27,300 nucleotides of DNA. It comes from Bdellovibrio sp. GTDB taxonomy: Bacteria; Bdellovibrionota; Bdellovibrionia; Bdellovibrionales; Bdellovibrionaceae. This document shows positions 1 to 6,389 of this stretch, in pieces. The stretch covers positions 1 through 27,300 of the forward strand of contig JAHRXB010000197.1 in the NCBI GenBank assembly GCA_019104905.1, read 5' to 3'. The notes under the pieces are model-generated. The model worked only from the letters and a program-made list of their open reading frames with translations, searched no databases and was not told where the DNA came from. Position 1 is the stretch's first letter. Every line of letters begins with the position of its first letter. Made by a program: the position numbers and the translations under genes.

Positions 1-10
1 AACCTAAAAC

Positions 11-43
11 AAAAAAGCCGAGACAGTCTGTCTCGGCTTTTTT
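11..43 (-). terminator. Rho-independent terminator
   Basis: A perfect 9-bp stem (17-25 with 29-37, GCCGAGACA/TGTCTCGGC) closes a 3-base loop and is flanked by an A-tract at 11-16 and a T-tract at 38-43. It can therefore act in both directions. It lies just past the stop codon of the leftward gene ending at 65 and most likely terminates it. Confidence 0.9.
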
Positions 44-64
44 GTTTGAGTGCCTCTCAATATT

Positions 65-604
65 TTAGAAGGATTCGCAGCGAATGGGACCTTTGCAGTA
101 GGTGGGGTGAGTACCACTTCCGCAGGCTTTGCGAACGTTGAACTCGGCTTCAATGAGGGATTTTCCTTCGGCTTTGAAGGTCTTTGAGTAGCCCGTATCC
201 GTCATGATACAAAGAGCTCCATTCATCCCACGTTCTTCGCGAGGATTGCTGCATTTAGGTTGTGCTTGGCAGTATGTGGGGTGAGTTTCGCGACCACAGG
301 TTTCGCGGACAACGGCCTCTGCCTCTAAGCGGGTGCGCCCCTTTCCAAGAAATACTTTATTATAACCAGTGTCTTCAAGCAGGCAGGCGACCTCCTGGGG
401 TTCGGGGTAGGGTTGGGGGCGTTGGTTGTATTCAAGATTGCTGACGCGTTGATGAAGTTGATTGATCAGGGATTCCAATTGATTGACGCGACTTTCGAGC
501 ACCCGAACGCGATCATCGGGTCTAATTTGAGCGCCTGCTTGAGTGGAAAAGAATAAACAGGTCGCCGAAAGCAGAAGTACCAGAGAATTTTTGAATAATG
601 ACAT
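65..604 (-). CDS. Secreted protein with coiled coil and duplicated Cys module
   Basis: I do not recognise a named family. Residues 1-26 form a typical signal peptide ending in QAGAQ, so the protein should be exported to the periplasm or beyond. Residues 32-58 show a short heptad pattern (VxxLExxVxxLExxIxxLxxxVxxLE) that predicts a coiled coil, probably for oligomerisation. A proline-rich linker follows (61-70). The rest is two copies of a module of about 45 residues (74-118 and 132-176) with identical cysteine spacing C-x28-C-x8-C-x5-C and the shared string THPTYC. The eight cysteines probably form disulfides in an oxidising compartment. The start is supported by an AAGGGG ribosome site 8 bases upstream. 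The gene appears monocistronic with its own terminator. Function unknown. Confidence 0.85.
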   Translation of the reverse strand: MSLFKNSLVLLLSATCLFFSTQAGAQIRPDDRVRVLESRVNQLESLINQLHQRVSNLEYNQRPQPYPEPQEVACLLEDTGYNKVFLGKGRTRLEAEAVVRETCGRETHPTYCQAQPKCSNPREERGMNGALCIMTDTGYSKTFKAEGKSLIEAEFNVRKACGSGTHPTYCKGPIRCESF

Positions 605-888
605 GGTGTTGGCCCCTTGAAATGGTGTTTTTTTGCGGACTTTTTCCTTCTTAAAGCCCGTAGACCCTCTTAAAGCAAAGTCAGGGCCAGGGGAATTGGT
701 GTCAAAAGGGCTCTGATTTTGGGTGGGAGGTGGCTTGAAAATTGGATCAAACCTGTTTCTGTTCCCCTTGGTGGACTGAAATGAAATAGGTTTTCAGCTG
801 AGGGCGGAGAAGAAGCCATATTTGCGCCTCTGTCTAGGGAATAGACGATGTGGACGTGGGTTCGTTGTTTGGAATGAGGGAGCTTTTT
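605..888. other. Divergent intergenic region
   Basis: These 284 bases separate two divergent secreted-protein genes. I see no convincing coding sequence. A TTGACA -35-like hexamer is present on the minus strand at 700-705, but no good -10 hexamer follows it at standard spacing. Promoters for both genes presumably lie here, but I cannot place them. Confidence 0.4.
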
Positions 889-1698
889 ATGAAAAGACTT
901 TTGACCGTTATTCTTCTTTTGTCGGGCCTTTCCCAGGCGGCGTTGGCGAAAATTTTGGTGATCTCGGATATCGATGACACCATCAAGGTCAGCCATGTTC
1001 TCACCAAAAAGGGGGCGGCAAGTTCCTTCCTCGATGACGACAGTCGTTTTGTTGGAATGTCTGAACTTTACCGCCTGCTGAGTTTCAATCATGACGACAT
1101 TGAATTCCATTATGTCAGCTTGGCACCCAAGATTTTGATGAAATCCAAACACAGTGAGTTTCTTGAAGAAAATAAATTTCCTGTCACGAACTTGCATATG
1201 AATCCGGGGATGAAGCAAGACCCTGAGCTAAAGCAAAAAGTCATTCGTAAGTTGTTAATAGAAAAGAAGCCTGAACTGGTAATCTACTTCGGTGACAACG
1301 GTCAGTTTGACGCCGTTGTTTACAATCAAATGACTCAAGAGTTTCCTCAAATTCCGTCGGTGAGTTACATCCGCGAGGCGTATTCGTCGAAGGGAGAGTC
1401 CCCTCACCCCACGATGTCGGGACAAATTGGTTTTGTGACGACGGTGGAGGTGACTCTGGATTTAATACAGAAGGGATTGTTGCCGGAAAAGGCATACCCG
1501 GTCATTGAGAATCTTGTCTATAAGCGCCTTCTTCGCGACAGTCAGTCAGAAATCTTCGGAGAAATGGTGTTCCCCTGGTGGCAAGATTGCCGCGACTTCA
1601 AATGGCAATGGGACATCAAAAATCCCACAGCGAAGTTGACGTATCTTAAGCAACAAATCGATCGGAAGTGCCAACTGCAAAATGTGGCAACTCACTAA
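889..1698 (+). CDS. Secreted App1-like (DUF2183) HAD phosphatase
   Basis: A 269-residue protein resembling the App1 catalytic domain (DUF2183), a HAD-type phosphatase best known from yeast phosphatidate phosphatase App1. Residues 1-20 are a signal peptide ending AALA, so the enzyme should act outside the cytoplasm. The HAD motif DxDxT is seen as D27-I-D29-D-T31, in the context ISDIDDTIKVS that is characteristic of this family. A later YFGDNGQFDAVVY stretch (about 133-145) corresponds to the conserved GDSGQxDPExY block, with basic residues before it. The family reaction is dephosphorylation of phosphatidic acid or a similar phosphomonoester; the substrate here is inferred only. I chose ATG 889 over an upstream in-frame GTG at 850 because GAGGGAG at 876-882 sits 6 bases ahead and the signal peptide begins exactly there. 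A terminator follows. Confidence 0.85.
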   Translation: MKRLLTVILLLSGLSQAALAKILVISDIDDTIKVSHVLTKKGAASSFLDDDSRFVGMSELYRLLSFNHDDIEFHYVSLAPKILMKSKHSEFLEENKFPVTNLHMNPGMKQDPELKQKVIRKLLIEKKPELVIYFGDNGQFDAVVYNQMTQEFPQIPSVSYIREAYSSKGESPHPTMSGQIGFVTTVEVTLDLIQKGLLPEKAYPVIENLVYKRLLRDSQSEIFGEMVFPWWQDCRDFKWQWDIKNPTAKLTYLKQQIDRKCQLQNVATH

Positions 1699-1701
1699 AT
1701 G

Positions 1702-1729
1702 AAAAAGCCCTCTTGCGAGGGCTTTTTTT
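1702..1729. terminator. Bidirectional terminator between convergent genes
   Basis: A 7-bp stem (AGCCCTC 1706-1712 with GAGGGCT 1717-1723) with a TTGC loop has A's on the left and a T-tract on the right (1723-1729). It sits between the rightward App1-like gene and the leftward gene ending at 1728 and can serve both. Confidence 0.9.
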
Positions 1730-2765
1730 ATCGAACTCCACCACCTTGGCGGGCTTTGGCTGGTTGAGGAGGAGGCGGAGGTGGGGGAGGCAGCGCACCT
1801 GGTTTTATCGGGTCTGGTTGCTTCGTGGGTTTGGTACTTGTTGAAGTCACACCACAAAAATCAGCCGAGATTTCACAGGAGTTCGCCATGGATTTACAGA
1901 AGTTGGTGTTCTCTGATGAAGACTGCAGGAAGGAATTCAAAAGAGGATCGCCTTTGCCTTCATGCATTCTTTCCATTTCACGCAGACATTCGCTCAGACC
2001 GTTGTCCTTGTCGCCGGATTGAACAATACGATCACCTGACGTCTTCTTTTCACCAGAGACATCGTACTCTGACTGCAACGCCTGCTTCAGTCGTCGAACG
2101 AAAGCGGGACGTCGATCTGATTTTTGCTGTCCTTGATTGTAAGTAGGATATTTCTCAGCGAAAGATTGGTCAGCAGCGTCTTTGGGGTTGTTGCTCTTAT
2201 AGGGGTCTGGACTGTTCAAAAGAAGATAGTTCATGTTCTCTGCGGAGTTCCAGCCAAAGAAGGAACTGTCAAAACCGTAGTACTTTCCAAGAGACTTCAT
2301 CCCGCTATAGTCGAGATTCGCATTGCGAGTCAGGCCGGGGTAAATGTATTGACCCCAGTCATCGCCACCGATGTCAGAACTCTTGTTGGTTGCAGAGCGA
2401 GCGCGCTCTTTGCTGATGTACTTTTGGCAGAAGCCATAATCTCGTAACATGGAAATGACAAAGATCTGGTAGTTTGTTCTGGCTTCGGAATCAGCGCTAA
2501 TATTGTTTCGACCTTTAGGATCAAGCTTCGCATGTTGCACAGCCATCGTACCTAAAAGGGTCAGCCACTTTTCTGAGGGAACAACTTCGCGACCGCCCGC
2601 TTTATCAGCGAAGTACTTTTGGGCTCCGCAGGACACACACTCCAGTTGAGTGTTTTTTAAGTTTAAACCACTGCTGCGGCAATCGAACTCATCATACCCC
2701 GCAAAACTTGTCGCTGAAGATATAACAATCGCAGAGATTGTCAGAACTCGTTGATACCTTTTCAT
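1728..2765 (-). CDS. Secreted protein of unknown function, proline-rich tail
   Basis: I do not recognise this 345-residue protein. Residues 1-22 form a signal peptide (hydrophobic core, then SFAG), so it is exported. The body is polar and contains scattered cysteines (for example CVSC near residues 43-46 and a cluster of three near the C-terminal third), which suggests disulfides. The C-terminus is low complexity: a run of eight prolines followed by a basic, Gly-rich end. AGGAG lies 7 bases before ATG 2765. A small 5-bp hairpin (2777-2781/2788-2792) abuts the ribosome site and could modulate translation. The gene follows pyrE by 40 bases on the same strand, so it may be the last gene of that transcript. 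Confidence 0.8.
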   Translation of the reverse strand: MKRYQRVLTISAIVISSATSFAGYDEFDCRSSGLNLKNTQLECVSCGAQKYFADKAGGREVVPSEKWLTLLGTMAVQHAKLDPKGRNNISADSEARTNYQIFVISMLRDYGFCQKYISKERARSATNKSSDIGGDDWGQYIYPGLTRNANLDYSGMKSLGKYYGFDSSFFGWNSAENMNYLLLNSPDPYKSNNPKDAADQSFAEKYPTYNQGQQKSDRRPAFVRRLKQALQSEYDVSGEKKTSGDRIVQSGDKDNGLSECLREMERMHEGKGDPLLNSFLQSSSENTNFCKSMANSCEISADFCGVTSTSTKPTKQPDPIKPGALPPPPPPPPQPAKARQGGGVR

Positions 2766-2805
2766 GCCTATTTCTCCTGGTAGGTAAACCAGTCCTTTTT
2801 ATCGG

Positions 2806-3321
2806 CTAGAAATCGGATTTCATAAAGAGGGGACTAAGGGCTAGGCCGACCTCTGTGAGTTTGGGCTCAGGGAAGACGGGGCCACGGTGAATCACGCACA
2901 GAACATGGCTGATTTCAGCGCCTAAAGAGCGTAGATCCGCCGTAGAAAGCACGACTTGGCCTCCCGTGGTCACGACGTCCTCAATCACGCAGACTCTCTT
3001 GCCTTGGATGTCCAGGCCTTCGGCGAATTGGCAGGTGCCGTATTCTTTGGCTTCCTTGCGCACAAAAACGCAAGGCAGGCCGGTCTCTAATGACAAGGCG
3101 GTGGCGATGGGGATGCCTCCCATTTCAAGTCCAGCCAGAACTTCAGTTCCAGCGGGGATCAAGGGCGCCATGTGTTTGGCGATCTCACGAAGCAGGGCCG
3201 GTTGGGCTTCGAAGCGATATTTGTCGAAGTACTCATTTGAAATCTGCCCCGAGCGCAATTTGAATTCGCCGGTCAAATGAGCCACGTCGTAAATCTTTTT
3301 TGCCAACTCTTGTTTTGTCAT
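2806..3321 (-). CDS. pyrE: Orotate phosphoribosyltransferase
   Basis: The enzyme transfers the phosphoribosyl group of PRPP to orotate to give OMP in de novo pyrimidine synthesis, in the cytosol. The PRPP-binding loop of type I phosphoribosyltransferases is clear: VCVIEDVVTTGGQ at about 110-122, with the acidic pair ED followed by TTGG. Residues 87-96 (VRKEAKEYGT) match the catalytic-loop lysine region, and LEMGGIPIATAL (65-76) matches the substrate-binding segment. At 171 residues it is shorter than the E. coli enzyme (about 213) but within the range of compact bacterial and archaeal forms. AGGGGG lies just ahead of the start. It is 33 bases downstream of cutA, probably in one transcript with it. 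No pyrimidine attenuator is evident. Confidence 0.93.
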   Translation of the reverse strand: MTKQELAKKIYDVAHLTGEFKLRSGQISNEYFDKYRFEAQPALLREIAKHMAPLIPAGTEVLAGLEMGGIPIATALSLETGLPCVFVRKEAKEYGTCQFAEGLDIQGKRVCVIEDVVTTGGQVVLSTADLRSLGAEISHVLCVIHRGPVFPEPKLTEVGLALSPLFMKSDF

Positions 3322-3354
3322 GAATCCCCCTGAAATCTAGAGAGATCATAGATG

Positions 3355-3669
3355 TTACTTGAGGCTCTCTTCAAGCCACTTCTTGTAGGACGCGTTGATT
3401 CCCAGGACGGGAAGAGTCATCACGCAGGGCACCTCGTAGGGATGAAGCTCTTGAACTCTTTTTGTGACACTGTCTTGCGCGTCAGGGGTTTTCAAGGTTT
3501 TAAGGATGAGGATATACTCAGTGCTTGTCTCTATTTTCCCCTCCCACCAATACATCGACGCCATGCCCGGAATGATATTCGCACAAGCAACCTGTTTTTC
3601 TTGCATCAGGGTGGTGGCGATATGTTCCGCCGTGGCCTTGTCGGGGCAGGGGATGTAGAACAAGATCAT
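3355..3669 (-). CDS. cutA: CutA1 divalent-cation tolerance protein
   Basis: A 104-residue cytosolic protein with full family length. CutA1 proteins form trimers related to PII in fold and have been linked to tolerance of copper and other divalent cations; their exact biochemical role is debated. Diagnostic features are the N-terminal strand with CPDKATAEHIA, the QEKQVACANIIPG segment (24-36), the aromatic YWWEGKIE (about 39-46) and the signature HPYEVPCV near residue 76. A GGAG ribosome site lies in the last codons of the upstream gene, and only 2 bases separate that gene's stop from this start, so translation is probably coupled to the CNNM/CBS gene. Confidence 0.95.
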   Translation of the reverse strand: MILFYIPCPDKATAEHIATTLMQEKQVACANIIPGMASMYWWEGKIETSTEYILILKTLKTPDAQDSVTKRVQELHPYEVPCVMTLPVLGINASYKKWLEESLK

Positions 3670-3671
3670 GC

Positions 3672-4712
3672 TTAGCTCCGGCGGAGTTTTTGTTTACGCA
3701 ATTGCCATTGCTCTAGCGCAAACTTTCTCATGTCTTCCACGTTATCCAGTTCGTCGACGATCTCAACACCCAAAAGAGTTTCAACGGCATCTTCTAAGCT
3801 GACCAGTCCGGCCACGATACCGTATTCGTCAACGGCCAAGGCAATGTGTTCTTTTTCTTTGATGAAAAAATCCAGAACTTGCGAAACCGTCATGCGCTCC
3901 GGAATACTTGAGATAGGAGTCACCATATCGCCGACCACTTTTTCATGTTGATCGTTGGAAAGGGCTTCGTGAATTTTATAACGATACGTCATGCCGATGA
4001 TATTGTCTAAACTTCCTGAATAAACCGGGATGCGGGAAAAACGCAAAGGTTTGTACTTGTTAAAGACTTCTTCCACCGTGAGCTCTTTATCGAGAGCAAA
4101 AAAGACCGAACGTGGAGTCATGATGTCTGAAACATAGATTTTATCCAGCATCAAAAGATTCTTGATGATGTTGGACTCTTTACCTTTCAGAGTCCCTTCT
4201 TCCACGCCAATTTCTGCCGTCATGAGAAGCTCTTCGCGAGTGACTTCGGGATCTTCCGAGGTTTTCGCAAAAAACTTTCCTAGCCACTCTGACAAGAGGA
4301 CCAGAGGATACAACACCAGAATCATAAATTGAATTGTGTAAGCGGCAAAGGGAACGAGGGCTTTCCAGTGCGCGGCTCCGATGGATTTCGGGATGATCTC
4401 TGAAACGATGAGGATCAAAAAGGTTAAGATGAAGGAGGCGGCTGTGACGGCCTCTTGCCCAAAGTGAATTTGAATCTGGTAAGCGATGGCGGCGGAGCCT
4501 AAGGTGTGAGAAAGAGTGTTCAGAGTCAGAATCGCGGAAATAGGGCGGTCAATATTTTCTTTGAGGTGTTCCAGAAGCTTGGCGCTTCTTTTATTCTCTT
4601 TGACGAGCACCCCGATGTAAGCGGAAGTCGAAGTTAAAAGAACGGCCTCTAACATAGAACACAGAAATGAAATACCAATGGTGCTGATAAACAAGACGAT
4701 AAGTAATGTCAT
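3672..4712 (-). CDS. CNNM (DUF21) membrane protein with CBS pair
   Basis: A 346-residue inner-membrane protein of the HlyC/CorC-CNNM group, whose members are associated with Mg2+ and Co2+ transport or homeostasis. The N-terminal DUF21/CNNM domain (about 1-180) has three or four hydrophobic segments and the conserved EIIPKSIG motif (about 105-112). It is followed by the acidic EDPEVTREELLMTAEIGVEEG linker region, then two CBS domains (about 195-315; IMTPRSVFFALD and later HIALAVDEYGIVAGLVSLEDAVE) that probably bind an adenine nucleotide. The C-terminal CorC_HlyC transporter-associated domain found in longer members is absent. No strong ribosome site precedes ATG 4712. It is the first gene of the leftward group with cutA and pyrE. 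The cation handled is inferred only. Confidence 0.9.
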   Translation of the reverse strand: MTLLIVLFISTIGISFLCSMLEAVLLTSTSAYIGVLVKENKRSAKLLEHLKENIDRPISAILTLNTLSHTLGSAAIAYQIQIHFGQEAVTAASFILTFLILIVSEIIPKSIGAAHWKALVPFAAYTIQFMILVLYPLVLLSEWLGKFFAKTSEDPEVTREELLMTAEIGVEEGTLKGKESNIIKNLLMLDKIYVSDIMTPRSVFFALDKELTVEEVFNKYKPLRFSRIPVYSGSLDNIIGMTYRYKIHEALSNDQHEKVVGDMVTPISSIPERMTVSQVLDFFIKEKEHIALAVDEYGIVAGLVSLEDAVETLLGVEIVDELDNVEDMRKFALEQWQLRKQKLRRS

Positions 4713-4883
4713 AGTGGTTGCAATGCAGGGAGGTTAATTGTGATTGGCCAGGGCCTATAATAATCCATAGATGACTAAGTCTATCATAGCAGGGAAGGAG
4801 GCTGTCTATAACGCGACTCGCAAGGTCCTGTTTATTTCTTTTTGGCCATAAAATTGTCTGTTTGCAGGCGACTGAAAGCCATT

Positions 4884-4911
4884 TTGACGGACTTGATGGA
4901 GTCTCTATAGA
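4884..4911 (+). promoter_or_regulatory. Candidate sigma70-type promoter for the hydrolase gene
   Basis: TTGACG (4884-4889) and TATAGA (4906-4911) are separated by 16 bases, about 25 bases before the start codon at 4938. Position and hexamers fit a housekeeping promoter. The region 4713-4883 shows no coding sequence and presumably also contains the promoter of the divergent CNNM gene. Confidence 0.5.
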
Positions 4912-4937
4912 CTTTAGTAAAGATAAAAGGAGTTAAG

Positions 4938-5738
4938 ATGAAGGTCCTATTCGCCCTTTTAGGGGTCCTGATTATTCAGTGGGGTTTGATGAGCACAAAC
5001 GCACATGCTGCCATTACGTCGGAGGCCGTGGAGTACAAAGATGGAAAAACCACCTTGGAGGGCGTCCTGGTTTATGATGACTCTTGGACGGGGCCTCGTC
5101 CTGCGGTGATGATTGTCCACCAATGGATGGGGTTGACGGACTATGAAAAGATGCGGGCAGAGCAGTTGGCGGCAAAAGGTTATGTGGCCTTTGCCATCGA
5201 CATCTATGGCAAAGGAGTTCGCCCCAAGGATGCCGCAGAGGCGGGCAAGCTTGCCATGCAATACAAGACGGACATCAAAGCTTATCGTCAAAGAGAAAAG
5301 GCCGCCTTTGACTATCTCGTGAAAAATAAAAGGGTGGATGCCAAACGGATCGTCATTATGGGTTATTGTTTCGGCGGTACCGGAGCTCTTGAGGCGGCTC
5401 GCGCCGACTTTCCCATCGTAGGAGCGGTGAGCTTTCACGGAGGCCTTTCAACTCCGAATCCGCAAAGTACAAAAAATATGAAAGCCAAGCTGTTGGTTCT
5501 TCATGGGGCGATCGACCCTAATGTCCCTCCGAAAGAGGTCGATGGTTTTATGAAAGAAATGAATGATGCCAAAGTGGATTATCAATTTGTCGCTTATTCG
5601 GGAGCGGTTCATGCTTTTACTCAGAAGAGTGCAGGAAATGACATCTCCAAAGGAGTGGCCTACAACGAGGCCGCAGACCGTCGTTCTTGGCAGGCGTTGA
5701 TGGACTTTCTGGGTGAGGTCGCTCCGCTGTCTAAATAG
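4938..5738 (+). CDS. Periplasmic dienelactone hydrolase family protein
   Basis: An alpha/beta hydrolase of the dienelactone hydrolase family, 266 residues. Residues 1-24 form a signal peptide ending NAHA, so it works in the periplasm, unlike the classical cytosolic enzyme. The catalytic triad is visible: nucleophile C144 in GYCFGG, acid D193 in LHGAIDPNVPP, and base H225 in SGAVHAFT. An oxyanion-region segment HQWMGLTDYEK (61-71) also fits the family. Dienelactone hydrolases open lactone rings in chloroaromatic breakdown, but exported homologues are widespread in bacteria without that pathway, so the real substrate is unknown. AAAGGAG sits a few bases ahead of ATG 4938. The gene is monocistronic with a promoter and a terminator of its own. 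Confidence 0.9.
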   Translation: MKVLFALLGVLIIQWGLMSTNAHAAITSEAVEYKDGKTTLEGVLVYDDSWTGPRPAVMIVHQWMGLTDYEKMRAEQLAAKGYVAFAIDIYGKGVRPKDAAEAGKLAMQYKTDIKAYRQREKAAFDYLVKNKRVDAKRIVIMGYCFGGTGALEAARADFPIVGAVSFHGGLSTPNPQSTKNMKAKLLVLHGAIDPNVPPKEVDGFMKEMNDAKVDYQFVAYSGAVHAFTQKSAGNDISKGVAYNEAADRRSWQALMDFLGEVAPLSK

Positions 5739-5765
5739 TTGTCATTCGTGAAAATAGGGTAAGGA

Positions 5766-5798
5766 TGGCCCTCGCCTCTGGCGGGGGCTTTTTGTTTG
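5766..5798 (+). terminator. Rho-independent terminator
   Basis: A GC-rich stem of 9 bp with one G-T pair (5768-5776 with 5780-5788) is followed by TTTTTGTTTG. It lies 30 bases past the hydrolase stop codon. Confidence 0.85.
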
Positions 5799-5837
5799 TG
5801 CTAAAGACAGCCCTTGAAATACCAAAGGGGTTTATAA

Positions 5838-6308
5838 ATGAAATCGTTAATTCTTGCAGTGCTTGTTTCTTTTGCGATGGTGGCCCATGCGGGTGCTTCG
5901 ACAGATTCTCTTGATTTGGTGTCAGCAAAAAAAGGAAAGAAATCCGAGCCGGCTCCTAAAGATCGTGATGAACGCACAGGTGGAGAAGAAACTCCGGATT
6001 CTCGTGAAGAAACGTACGAAGGCAATGACCGCGGTGGCGGTGGTGGCTCTTTTGATGGGGGCGGTTATGACGGTGGTGGCGGAATGGGCGGAGAGCTTTT
6101 CTATGCTCCAACAGCTAAAACATATCCGGTGACCAGCAATGTGAAGACAGAAGATCGTGGTGATGTGATTATTTATACAACGACAATTCAAGAGGATCTC
6201 AGTGCGTCAGAGACCTGCACGAAAATCGTCGTGACGGTGGTGGATAAGAAAACGAAAAAGGTCTTGTCGACAGACAGCGATGAGTTCTGTAATCACTGGC
6301 CTCTTTAA
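5838..6308 (+). CDS. Small secreted Gly-rich protein, unknown function
   Basis: No family recognised. The 156-residue product starts with a signal peptide (1-18, ending AHA). A highly charged linker follows (about 31-65, mixed Lys/Arg/Glu/Asp), then a Gly-rich stretch (66-86) of GGGGG, GGGYDGGGG and GGMGGE type. A compact C-terminal segment (about 88-156) alternates hydrophobic residues (DVIIYTTTIQ, CTKIVVTVVDKKTKKV), as expected for beta-strands, and has two cysteines (C127, C151) that could pair. AAAGGGG lies 7-8 bases ahead of ATG 5838. It follows the hydrolase terminator, so it needs its own promoter, which I could not place. The architecture suggests a small envelope or secreted protein with a flexible tether. 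Confidence 0.75.
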   Translation: MKSLILAVLVSFAMVAHAGASTDSLDLVSAKKGKKSEPAPKDRDERTGGEETPDSREETYEGNDRGGGGGSFDGGGYDGGGGMGGELFYAPTAKTYPVTSNVKTEDRGDVIIYTTTIQEDLSASETCTKIVVTVVDKKTKKVLSTDSDEFCNHWPL

Positions 6309-6333
6309 TAGCTAAAACAAGATAGCTTAAAAA

Positions 6334-6366
6334 GAAAAAGCCCGATGTTTCCATCGGGCTTTTTTA
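6334..6366. terminator. Bidirectional terminator between convergent genes
   Basis: A perfect 9-bp stem (AGCCCGATG 6339-6347 with CATCGGGCT 6352-6360) and a TTTC loop lie between an A-rich left flank and a T-tract on the right. It separates the rightward Gly-rich protein gene from the leftward fusA. Confidence 0.92.
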
Positions 6367-6389
6367 TTTGTGCTTTTGTGGTTGAGAAA

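Noticed and set aside
670..1218. Leftward frame overlapping the App1-like gene
   Set aside because: It is antisense to a well-supported conserved domain and has no signal, ribosome site or family resemblance.
1761..1800. Purine-rich low-complexity tract
   Set aside because: It simply encodes the proline run at the C-terminus of the leftward secreted protein.
6016..6096. Gly-rich repeats as a possible CRISPR-like or tandem DNA repeat
   Set aside because: The GGTGGCGG-type repetition is explained by Gly codons in a coding frame and has no spacer structure.
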